Of a stretch of DNA of 16,422 nt, positions 7,647-14,577 are shown piece by piece (the stretch's first letter is position 1; each line of letters begins with the position of its first letter). The stretch is from NCBI GenBank assembly GCA_034434515.1, contig DAOTZA010000227.1:1-16422 (forward strand), written 5' to 3'. Under the pieces are notes generated by a model. The model saw nothing but the letters and a program-made list of their open reading frames with translations, was not told where the DNA came from and did no database searches. The position numbers and the translations under genes are program-made. This DNA is from NAK19 sp034434515 (GTDB taxonomy: Bacteria; Chloroflexota; Anaerolineae; Anaerolineales; UBA4823).

Positions 7647-8909
7647 TTACGCAGAGATGCCCTTGTCGAGTTCTTTTAGATACCAGCGCAAGAATCGATC
7701 GACGTTGTATTCCTTGTAGGTCGAGAGCGGTCCAGGCACATATGCCCGTGAATTTACGCCCAATTGGGCATTTTTGCAAATATCCCAATCTTGCTCAGCG
7801 GTTAACTGCCAGAACGGTAAGAGTTTAGCCAGGTCATAATCGCGGCCCTCTTCGGCATTTTGGTCCACCACCCAGTACATGCGCACTTTGGTAGCGTAAA
7901 TCCCGTTGGGCGTTAGGCGCACCGAGACGCCGTGGTCACAACTGGAGTGATTCCAGAAGTTCGGCATGGTACGAATGCGCAGCGTGCCAACATCTGGGTC
8001 GGGGTAGTCACCCATCAGCGGGGCAACCTGCTTGCCATCCATTGTCTCGCTGACATAGCCATCCACTAGCGGCGTACGGTTAGCCAGATACCACAAACCA
8101 GTTTCTGGGTCGGGGAATTCCGACATACCCGTCCTGGTATGAGTAACGGCTAATCCCAATTTGGCCCACTTTTCCTCTGAGCGGGTGGTCACTGCGTGGA
8201 GTTGCACTGCCACCCTCTCGATGGTATCGTCTTCGTTATAGTGGTCGAAGTTGGCTTTGATGTACTGAGGATGATTAACGTTGCAGTGATAGCACTCTCG
8301 GTTGTTTTCCCATACCAGCTTCCAGTTTGCTGGCACGTCGTAATCTAAAATTTTTGCGATCTTGGCGCGGTTAAAGCCCTGCGGTTTGGCATAAGGAGCA
8401 ATGGCCTGATAAGCTGCATCAAACTCTGGTGGGTTTTCGGCAAGGCTGATAAAGATCAGCCCTTCGACATCGCGCACGTGCACCGGGCGGAGCCCAAGCT
8501 GGCTTTTATCCAGCCCATCTTGCATGCCCCGATAGGTGATCAATCGCCCATCCCGCCCGTATGTCCATTGATGATAAGGACAGATAAAACGGTGCACATG
8601 CCCTTCGGGTTCGACGCACACCAACGAACCGCGGTGGCGACAGACATTATGAAAGGCCTTCACCGCCCCATCATCGCCGCGGGCGACGATGACTGAATCG
8701 GTGTCGATGTCGTAGAGGAAGTAATCCCCATGGTTGGGAATTTGACAGGCATGCCCAGCAAACAACCAGCCCCTGCGCCAGAATACCTCTAACTCGGCGC
8801 GGTACACCAGTTCATCATGATAAAAGGGGCGCGGCAAGCCATGCCATTCCTGCCGAGATTGAATATACTCTTTGATTTTGGCAATTTCTGTTTCTGTAAA
8901 CGTGCTCAT
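7647..8909 (-). CDS. Rieske non-haem iron oxygenase, glycine betaine/carnitine monooxygenase-like
   Basis: The 420-aa oxygenase component has both expected centres. The Rieske [2Fe-2S] ligands are C90-x-H92 and C110-x-x-H113 (CRHRG, CPYHQW). The catalytic domain has the iron ligands H208 and H213 in NNRECYHCNVNHP, with D374 (EQDWDIC) as the probable third ligand. The bridging residue before YH is E205 rather than the Asp common in ring-hydroxylating oxygenases; Glu here is a trait of the quaternary-amine group (CntA and relatives). The length fits GbcA-type enzymes, which split glycine betaine into dimethylglycine and formaldehyde. ATG at 8909 has the SD AAGGAG. No ferredoxin-reductase partner is in the window, so electrons must come from a protein encoded elsewhere. 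Together with the next upstream enzyme it suggests stepwise demethylation of betaine. Confidence 0.92.
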   Translation of the reverse strand: MSTFTETEIAKIKEYIQSRQEWHGLPRPFYHDELVYRAELEVFWRRGWLFAGHACQIPNHGDYFLYDIDTDSVIVARGDDGAVKAFHNVCRHRGSLVCVEPEGHVHRFICPYHQWTYGRDGRLITYRGMQDGLDKSQLGLRPVHVRDVEGLIFISLAENPPEFDAAYQAIAPYAKPQGFNRAKIAKILDYDVPANWKLVWENNRECYHCNVNHPQYIKANFDHYNEDDTIERVAVQLHAVTTRSEEKWAKLGLAVTHTRTGMSEFPDPETGLWYLANRTPLVDGYVSETMDGKQVAPLMGDYPDPDVGTLRIRTMPNFWNHSSCDHGVSVRLTPNGIYATKVRMYWVVDQNAEEGRDYDLAKLLPFWQLTAEQDWDICKNAQLGVNSRAYVPGPLSTYKEYNVDRFLRWYLKELDKGISA

Positions 8910-9031
8910 TGCTGTTCTCCTTTACCGTTAAAATGATTGGGTAGGGGTTTTCAGGGTCTCATTTTCGGGTAACCCTTGCACCACGAACCTTCAAATGGAC
9001 GCTCTTTGCAGGCATTTTCAATACCCGCCCC

Positions 9032-9065
9032 GGCGAAGCAGTCCCAACTCAGGGACTGCTTCGCC
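9032..9065. repeat. 14-bp perfect hairpin without T-tract
   Basis: GGCGAAGCAGTCCC (9032-9045) pairs exactly with GGGACTGCTTCGCC (9052-9065) around a 6-nt loop, 36 nt after the stop of the dehydrogenase gene. On the minus strand it runs into GGGGCGGG rather than T residues, so it is not a standard intrinsic terminator. An mRNA-stabilising or processing stem is more likely. The rest of the 192-nt gap has no supportable gene. Confidence 0.65.
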
Positions 9066-9101
9066 TTAAAGCGGTGGCTGATCTGATTAGAATTCCATTG
9101 C

Positions 9102-11528
9102 TTAGGCACGCAGTTTCTCACCTTTGGGATCAACCAGTACCGTTGGCCCAACCGCAGCCTGAACTTTCTGGTCAAACAATTCCACCTGAAAAGTCCTGCC
9201 GGCTTGCGCCAGCTCGATGGGCAGATACGCATAGACGATATTTTTGCCCACTGTGAAGCCATAGCCGCCGCTGCGCACGCGGCTGATCACTTTTCCGTCC
9301 AGATAGATGGCCTCACCGCCGTACAGCGGCAACCAATCCTCGCCTTCAAGGGTAAGGGTGCAGAGCTTGCGTTGGATGCCCCGCTGCCTGGCTTTTATTA
9401 GCGCCTCTCTTCCGATGAAATCGCCTTTCTCCAAATCAACGCAAAAGCCCAGGCCGGCTTCATAGGGATTTTCGCGCGGGGTGACATCGGCGGTAAAGTA
9501 ACGGTAGCCTTTTTCCAGGCGCAGACTGTCGGCAACTTTGTAACCACAGGGTTCGATGCCGAATTCCTGCCCGGCTGTCCAGAGCCGATCCCAAACCTGC
9601 ATGGCGCGCTCCCATGGGACGTATAACTCCCACCCCAGTTCTCCAATGTAACTCACCCGCTGAGCTAAAACTTTGCTGCCGTTAATATCGATCCAGTCCG
9701 CCCGCAGATAGGGGATCGCTTCATTTGAGACATCACTGCTGGTTACTTTCGAGAGGGTTGCCCGCGCTTTGGGACCCCAGACGGGGATGCACGCCCATTC
9801 CGTGGTGATATCGCGAATCTCTACTTGACCATCTTCAGGGCGCTGGTGCATTCGCAACCAGGCTAAATCGTTGGCAATGAAGGACGAGCCGGTAATCACC
9901 CAAAAATGATCTACTCCCAGACGGGTGACGGTCAGATCGGCCTCCACACCGCCGCGGGTATTCAGAAACTGGGTGTAGATGGCGCTGCCAAGCGGCCGAT
10001 CGAGATTGCTATCGGCAACCCGCTGTAAGAGCGGTAAGGCGCCTGGACCGCGTAACTCAATCTTGCCAAAGGAAGTGAAGTCAAAGATCGCCACCCGCTG
10101 GCGCGCTGCGGTATGCTCGACCCGCAGCCGCTCAAAGTACGGTGGTTTGCCCCAGCCCCATTTGCGCTGATCGGCACCCATGCGGCGGCTCTCCTGCCCG
10201 GGTTGGAAGTAATTGACGCGCTCCCAACCAAACTTTTCCCCAAACACGGCGCCGAGTTCCTGCAGGCGGTGATGGAGGGGTGATACCCGGTGCGGTCGTG
10301 CCCATTCGTTTTCGTCATTGGGGAATTTCAAGCGATAGTAGTATTTCACCCCTTCGCGAGTGCGCTCGGTGGTGTAGACGTAACTGGTGTAATAGTTGCC
10401 AAAGCGACTGGCTTTGAAGGGATATACATCCCACGAGGGTTCGCCATCGATGATCCACTCGGCTAAGAGCTTACCGATCCCACCGGCGCCACCAAACCCG
10501 TTCAAAGACATGCCGCACGCCATCCACAAACCGCGCACCTGCGGCATTGGCCCGATCATCGGTTGGCAATCCGGCGAGTAGGCACCTGGATGACAGATTA
10601 GCTTCAGCATCTCGGCATTTTCTAAAATGGGAATGCGGCGAATGGCGCCCTCCAGCAACTGCTCAAAGCGATCGAAATCCGGGGGCAGAGAGGTGTTGCC
10701 ATGTTCCCAGGGCACGCCATCGATCCAACGCTCTTTCGGATTGGGTTCATAACCGCCGATCACCAGGCCACCCTGTTCTTCGCGTAAATAGATCAGGTTA
10801 TCGGGGTCGCGTAAACAAGGTGTTTTGTGATCAAATTCTTTTCCGGGGATGGCTTTGAGGGCGATATGCTGATGGTCAACCGGCGTGGTCGGGATATGTA
10901 CACCGGCCATTGCCGCTACTCGTGGCGCCCATAATCCAGCCGCATTAATCACTATCTCGGTGCGAATTGCCCCCTTATCGGTCAAGACCCGCCCAATTTC
11001 GCCGTGGGGAGTCAATTCAATGCCGGTCACGCGCGTGTTGGTGCAGATTTCCACCCCCATCTCTTTGGCAAGTCCAGCCAGGTGGGTGGTGGTCAAATAG
11101 GGATCAAGGTGCCCATCATCGGGCAGATAAATGGCGCCGTATAAGTCCTTATCGCTCAAGGCCGGCATCAGCTTCACCGCTTCGGCCGGCGAGATAATCT
11201 CCACCTCCATGCCAATGCCCTTGGCGCGACTGACACTGCGCTGTAACTCCTTGAACTGTTCCGGGCTGGAAGCAACCCGCAAACTGCCGACCACATTTAA
11301 AAGGCCCAATTGGGTGTACAACTCGACGCTATATTTGCGGATTTGCATTAACGTCTCTGAGGTGGCGAATTGGGTTACTAATCCGGCGGCGTGACCGGTT
11401 TCGCCACTGGCAATATCCATCTTTTCGAGCAGAATAACATCCGTCCAGCCTCGTTTGGCAAGATGATAAGCAATGCTCACCCCAAATATTCCTCCCCCGA
11501 TGACAACGACTTGGGCTTGTTCTTTCAC
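9102..11528 (-). CDS. FAD-dependent dehydrogenase/aminomethyltransferase fusion (dimethylglycine/sarcosine dehydrogenase family)
   Basis: The 808-aa protein is a two-part enzyme. Residues 1 to about 370 form a DAO-type flavin oxidoreductase with a Rossmann GxGxxG (G11-x-G13-x-x-G16) and E35 for the ADP ribose. H46 in GETGHAAGL corresponds by motif to the histidine that binds FAD covalently in dimethylglycine dehydrogenase. A linker (about 370-430) leads to a folate-binding GcvT-like domain (to about 700) and its C-terminal barrel. The architecture and length match dimethylglycine and sarcosine dehydrogenases, which oxidise an N-methyl group and pass it to tetrahydrofolate. Start is GTG at 11528, with SD GGAGGTGA at ideal distance. 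It lies after the DeoR regulator and before the Rieske oxygenase, consistent with betaine to dimethylglycine to sarcosine to glycine. Which of these N-methyl substrates it uses cannot be decided here. Confidence 0.92.
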   Translation of the reverse strand: MKEQAQVVVIGGGIFGVSIAYHLAKRGWTDVILLEKMDIASGETGHAAGLVTQFATSETLMQIRKYSVELYTQLGLLNVVGSLRVASSPEQFKELQRSVSRAKGIGMEVEIISPAEAVKLMPALSDKDLYGAIYLPDDGHLDPYLTTTHLAGLAKEMGVEICTNTRVTGIELTPHGEIGRVLTDKGAIRTEIVINAAGLWAPRVAAMAGVHIPTTPVDHQHIALKAIPGKEFDHKTPCLRDPDNLIYLREEQGGLVIGGYEPNPKERWIDGVPWEHGNTSLPPDFDRFEQLLEGAIRRIPILENAEMLKLICHPGAYSPDCQPMIGPMPQVRGLWMACGMSLNGFGGAGGIGKLLAEWIIDGEPSWDVYPFKASRFGNYYTSYVYTTERTREGVKYYYRLKFPNDENEWARPHRVSPLHHRLQELGAVFGEKFGWERVNYFQPGQESRRMGADQRKWGWGKPPYFERLRVEHTAARQRVAIFDFTSFGKIELRGPGALPLLQRVADSNLDRPLGSAIYTQFLNTRGGVEADLTVTRLGVDHFWVITGSSFIANDLAWLRMHQRPEDGQVEIRDITTEWACIPVWGPKARATLSKVTSSDVSNEAIPYLRADWIDINGSKVLAQRVSYIGELGWELYVPWERAMQVWDRLWTAGQEFGIEPCGYKVADSLRLEKGYRYFTADVTPRENPYEAGLGFCVDLEKGDFIGREALIKARQRGIQRKLCTLTLEGEDWLPLYGGEAIYLDGKVISRVRSGGYGFTVGKNIVYAYLPIELAQAGRTFQVELFDQKVQAAVGPTVLVDPKGEKLRA

Positions 11529-11549
11529 AAATTCACCTCCAGTTGAGAT

Positions 11550-11588
11550 TCATGTCCTTCAGCGGACAAATTTTTCGCAATCATGTCC
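11550..11588. repeat. Direct repeat upstream of the dehydrogenase gene
   Basis: TCATGTCC occurs at 11581-11588, and the related TCATGTCC starting at 11550 ends at 11557, a spacing of 31 bp or about three helical turns. A GGACA at 11564-11568 forms an inverted pair with each. These could be regulator half-sites before the dehydrogenase gene. I find no convincing -35/-10 pair in this 157-nt gap, so the gene may be read through from the regulator. Confidence 0.35.
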
Positions 11589-11685
11589 ACTCTGGCAGAA
11601 TTGAATACCGCTCAGAACGCAACCCACTACCAATCCATTCCGCTTAGCGTTTCCAAGATGCTTTGCAACCTGTTGAAGCAACGCG

Positions 11686-12483
11686 TCAGGTAGCCACAAT
11701 GACTTCAATCGAGCGACTGATCAAAGCCATGCGGGCGTTGGTATCCAGGCCGCGGTCGGTGATCAGCTTATCTACCTGCTCGAGACGAGCAATGAGGTGA
11801 TTGGAAACCGCACCCCATTTGGTGTGATCGCTGACAACAACCACCGGCCCCTGGGTATGTTCAATCATCAGGCGGATAATCTCCGCTTCGGGGAAGGTCG
11901 AAACCGTACATCCATAGCGCAGGCTGATGCCTTCGATGCCGATGAAAGTTTTGGTGGCATAAACCTGGCTGAGATTGGCAGAGGTCAGGGGCCCAACCAC
12001 CGCCTTAGAGAGCGGGAGATAACTGCCGCCCAATACGACCAGTTCGTAATCAAATTCAGAGCCATCATTGAGCAAAGCCGTATTGTTGGTGAAAACCGTA
12101 ACATTGGGAACGCCACGAATATGGCGTAAAACCTGTTCGGTAGTCGTGCCTGAGTTGGCAAAGATCACATCGCCGGGTTCCACCAGGGCTGCGGCTGCCC
12201 GACCGATCAGGCGTTTTTCCTCAATCATCCGCTGGGCGCGTTGGACGAACTCGGCTTCATAACGGATGCGTTCGTTGAGTATCGCCCCGCCGCGGGTGCG
12301 CTCGATGAGACCCTGCTTTTCCAGAATTTCGAGATCGCGGCGCACGGTCGACTCAGATACGTTCAAGGCTTCGGCAAGCGCTGCGCAGGAGGCGATTCGT
12401 TGCGCAGCAAGCAATTTCAAGAGCAATTCATGCCGTTGGGCGGGAATCAGAGAAAGAGAGGCAGGTATCTGTGCAGTATCCAT
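11686..12483 (-). CDS. DeoR-family transcriptional regulator
   Basis: The protein has 265 aa from the ATG at 12483. Residues about 15-60 form a DeoR-type winged helix-turn-helix (ALAEALNVSESTVRRDLEIL, then LIERTRGGA). The C-terminal sensor domain has SGTT at 111-114 (IFANSGTTTEQVL) and the TNNTAL and LGGSYLP strands typical of DeoR sensors, which bind phosphorylated sugars or related metabolites. The frame stays open to a TTG at 12582, but that extension has no SD, runs through a consensus promoter (12541-12569) and ends at the neighbouring terminator's T-tract. The ATG at 12483 is therefore the better start, though its SD is weak. It precedes the demethylation genes in the same direction and probably controls them as well as itself. 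Confidence 0.9.
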   Translation of the reverse strand: MDTAQIPASLSLIPAQRHELLLKLLAAQRIASCAALAEALNVSESTVRRDLEILEKQGLIERTRGGAILNERIRYEAEFVQRAQRMIEEKRLIGRAAAALVEPGDVIFANSGTTTEQVLRHIRGVPNVTVFTNNTALLNDGSEFDYELVVLGGSYLPLSKAVVGPLTSANLSQVYATKTFIGIEGISLRYGCTVSTFPEAEIIRLMIEHTQGPVVVVSDHTKWGAVSNHLIARLEQVDKLITDRGLDTNARMALISRSIEVIVAT

Positions 12484-12540
12484 CCAGAGAAGACCTGAGC
12501 ACGGATCAGATTTGATAGGACTTGATAAAACTTGCGAATT

Positions 12541-12569
12541 ATTATAGCAAATTTTGCGCAAATTTGCAA
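12541..12569 (-). promoter_or_regulatory. Promoter of the DeoR gene with an internal operator-like palindrome
   Basis: On the minus strand TTGCAA (12564-12569) is separated by 17 nt from a perfect TATAAT (12541-12546). The spacer carries the inverted repeat GCAAATTT (12547-12554) and AAATTTGC (12560-12567) around TGCGC. A repressor bound here would block the promoter, so autoregulation by the DeoR protein is likely but not shown. The leader to the ATG at 12483 is about 50 nt. Confidence 0.7.
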
Positions 12570-12580
12570 GATTTTGAACC

Positions 12581-12620
12581 AAAAAATCTGGCTGGGGAAA
12601 GCTTTTTCACCCAGCCAGAT
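12581..12620 (-). terminator. Rho-independent terminator after the small secreted-protein gene
   Basis: ATCTGGCTGGG (12586-12596) pairs with CCCAGCCAGAT (12610-12620), an 11-bp perfect stem followed on the minus strand by TTTTTT. It begins 23 nt after the stop of the 99-aa gene and directly precedes the DeoR promoter. Confidence 0.92.
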
Positions 12621-12643
12621 CAGGAAAAGCAAGCACAGGTTTG

Positions 12644-12943
12644 TTACTGTTTCAAGACCAGCGGCAAAAAGAGGTTGCGGATGAAAGCGATGCCGCTGCA
12701 GACAAAACCACTGCAGGTATTGAAGTTGGTGCTTGTCGCCGAAACCAGGATGGCGCCACCAAAAGAGCCCTCCAGTTGATAACCTGCTGAAGATGACAAC
12801 CCACCCCCAGCCGCACCTCCTTGCAACGTATCGCTGATGAGGCGATAGCCAGGCGAGCTCATTGCCGAAGTCAAAATGGGCACTCCCATTAATCCAATCA
12901 ACAACAGAAGGATCAGCGCTATTCTAATCCGTTTTGGGCTCAT
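12644..12943 (-). CDS. Small secreted protein, one SSxxY.L-type repeat and FLPLVLK end
   Basis: The 99-aa hypothetical protein starts with a positive MSPKRIRIA stretch and a hydrophobic core (LILLLLIGLMGVPIL), a likely signal peptide cut after TSA. The mature part has two related segments (SPGYRLISDTLQGGAAGGG and SSSAGYQLEGSFGG), like one unit of the glycine-rich SSxxY.L repeats seen in surface proteins. It ends in a CSGFVCSGIAF segment with two Cys and a hydrophobic FLPLVLKQ tail. A GTG one codon earlier (12946) is possible, but the SD AGGAG fits the ATG at 12943 better. The SD overlaps the stop of the upstream lipoprotein gene 10 nt away, so the two are coupled. Function unknown; a cell-surface role is inferred. 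A decayed copy of its 3' end is at 14490-14575. Confidence 0.75.
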   Translation of the reverse strand: MSPKRIRIALILLLLIGLMGVPILTSAMSSPGYRLISDTLQGGAAGGGLSSSAGYQLEGSFGGAILVSATSTNFNTCSGFVCSGIAFIRNLFLPLVLKQ

Positions 12944-12953
12944 CACGGATCTC

Positions 12954-14054
12954 CTACTTAAGTAAAAGCAAGACTTCGATCACCCCAGTACCGCTCTGCA
13001 ACTCCCCCATGGCCTTGCCGAGGATAGCGCCGGGCAGAATCTGAGTTGCCTTCATGGCGTATCCAGGTAGCGAAGCGGAGGTAAGCAGATCGCCGCGCAG
13101 GATTGGGCCATTCTCGGCACTCACCTTCACCGGCACAATGCCGACAATTGCCACCGGAATGCGATTGGGATCAACTTCCTCAGCGCCTCCCCCGCCGATA
13201 AAGCCCGGTTCGGTCGAATACACGCCGGCAATGGCGGTCGAATTTGGGGAAGTGGACAACGCAACTGCCCGATCGATCTCATGGCTGATCACCAGCACAT
13301 CACCCGGCTCAGCGGAACCCTGAGAAGCATCCAAAGCAATTAACTCGGCAAAATCGCTTGCTGGCGATGCAAAACTGCCATCTGCCTTCACATTGCCGTT
13401 AGCCATAACCTGAAATTCCAGGTCGGGACAACCACGACTTGCCCCGATGACTCCGCTGCAAGCTCGGATTAGATCGCCAGTCGCACCAGAAGTAACACCC
13501 AACACCAAAGCGGTTCCGCCATTTCCTCCTACCACGGTGAGAGCACCGTAATTGATGTCTGTATCGTCACTCCCTCCTGCACCATTCCCCTCGTGTTTAG
13601 AACCAATCACCGCCCCACCGGACAGGGTCATGGCGTAAGGCGCTCCCAGTAGTTTCTGGCGAGGGGTCAGCGTTTGACCATCTACTTCGACTTCCAGCCA
13701 GAGAGGTTGGGCAAAGCTCGCTGGATCCAGCCCGGCCAGATTATAAGCATCGACAACATCTTTGCCAATTTCATAATTGAACAAGCCGTTCACCAAATTG
13801 ACTGTTGCCGATTTCTCAAAAACCTTTGAGCAACCACCACCAGAGCCTGAGGCACAGGTATATAAGCGAAAAATGATGGTTTTATTCCCATTGATTGGGT
13901 TGCCGGCCGCGTCGGTCAGGCGCCCCTGATAACCGATGGTCTTGTCTGGTCCACAGGCTGACACCAGGAGAGAAAACCCCAAGATCAGCCCCAGCCAAAC
14001 GATGCTCCTCTGGCTCAACCTTTTGGAAACAATAGAAAAGCATCCTATTAACAT
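12954..14054 (-). CDS. Tail-fibre-like surface lipoprotein
   Basis: The 366-aa protein has an N-terminal hydrophobic segment (SIVWLGLILGFSLLVSAC) with a lipobox Cys at C34, so it is probably lipid-anchored outside the cell. Next comes a beta-rich domain of the type found in bacterial tail-fibre-like surface proteins (IGYQGRLTDAAGNPINGNK; PLWLEVEVDG; TPRQKLLGAPYAMTL). A glycine-rich stretch follows, and then a C-terminal domain with DFAELI, AEPGDVLVIS, VAIVGIVPVKV and LRGDLLTSASLPGYAMKA, common in such proteins. I chose ATG 14054 because AAGGAG lies 6 nt upstream; the in-frame TTG at 14081 has no good SD. It heads the two-gene operon with the 99-aa protein. The role is not known; adhesion or surface structure is plausible. 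Confidence 0.82.
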   Translation of the reverse strand: MLIGCFSIVSKRLSQRSIVWLGLILGFSLLVSACGPDKTIGYQGRLTDAAGNPINGNKTIIFRLYTCASGSGGGCSKVFEKSATVNLVNGLFNYEIGKDVVDAYNLAGLDPASFAQPLWLEVEVDGQTLTPRQKLLGAPYAMTLSGGAVIGSKHEGNGAGGSDDTDINYGALTVVGGNGGTALVLGVTSGATGDLIRACSGVIGASRGCPDLEFQVMANGNVKADGSFASPASDFAELIALDASQGSAEPGDVLVISHEIDRAVALSTSPNSTAIAGVYSTEPGFIGGGGAEEVDPNRIPVAIVGIVPVKVSAENGPILRGDLLTSASLPGYAMKATQILPGAILGKAMGELQSGTGVIEVLLLLK

Positions 14055-14198
14055 GCTTAGCTCCTTAGAGTTTGGGATCAAGAGACGCCTAGAAATTAAC
14101 GATGCCGGTAAAAAGGGGGAAAAGGAACAGAAGAGATTGGGTGATTACATGTAGAATGATTACCTAGCAAAGTGTAGTTATCTAAGCGATCATAGTTG

Positions 14199-14226
14199 TT
14201 TATACCATTAATGTCCAACTTGTCAA
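14199..14226 (-). promoter_or_regulatory. Sigma70-type promoter of the lipoprotein operon
   Basis: On the minus strand a perfect TTGACA (14221-14226) is followed after 16 nt by TATAAA (14199-14204). Transcription would start near 14192, leaving a leader of about 138 nt before the ATG at 14054. I recognise no riboswitch or structured element in the leader. Confidence 0.7.
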
Positions 14227-14425
14227 GTTAATGAAAGATAAACGCAGCTTGTTCTATGGATCGCTGACCATCTGGGAGAAGAAAGCTACATTTATGCTGT
14301 TCTGGGGATAGGGATGAACGCGGACCGGAAAGATCAACACAGATTGTTCCTCCGCCTCAATCCGTGAGCTGGTTATGTAGACACAGATAAGAGTTTCGAA
14401 CTTCGTTTTCAAAAAGCCCGGTTGC
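14227..14425. other. Gene-free stretch, nothing recognised
   Basis: No supportable frame, RNA gene or strong dyad is visible between the lipoprotein promoter and the decayed terminator. It is not strongly AT-rich and does not look like a CRISPR leader. Confidence 0.5.
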
Positions 14426-14464
14426 AAAAAAATCTAGCTGGAGATCGTTTCGTCACAGCCAGAT
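14426..14464 (-). terminator. Decayed copy of the 12581-12620 terminator
   Basis: A stem from 14432-14440 to 14456-14464 keeps 8 of 9 pairs (one A-C mismatch) and is followed on the minus strand by seven T residues. Sequence and position relative to the gene remnant match the terminator at 12581-12620, so the two derive from one duplicated unit. Confidence 0.65.
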
Positions 14465-14489
14465 CGATCAGAAGGCGAACGCAAACTTG

Positions 14490-14575
14490 TTAGGTTTTCA
14501 AGATCTAGGCAAGAAGCCATTGTAGATAAAGGCAATGTCGCTGCGGGTAGCTTGCGGGTTCCTCGCAAGGATAGT
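14490..14575 (-). pseudogene. 3' remnant of a paralogue of the 99-aa secreted-protein gene
   Basis: On the minus strand one frame reads SDIAFIYNGFLPRS and then TGA (14498-14500). This aligns without gaps to SGIAFIRNLFLPLV near the end of the 99-aa protein, and the position equivalent to the intact gene's stop is a TAA at 14490-14492. The nucleotide match goes on through the terminator. The 5' part is missing: the similarity stops close to the first CRISPR repeat. The segment 14551-14568 also holds a short inverted repeat (CTTGCG / CGCAAG). This is a truncated, decayed gene. Confidence 0.6.
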
Positions 14576-14577
14576 GA

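Noticed and set aside
8951..9262. Minus-strand frame of 103 codons with an ATG
   Set aside because: It overlaps the dehydrogenase C-terminus in another frame, spans the 14-bp hairpin, and shows no recognisable domain.
12484..12582. TTG-initiated 33-codon extension of the DeoR regulator
   Set aside because: No SD; the segment contains the promoter and palindrome and reaches the terminator T-tract.
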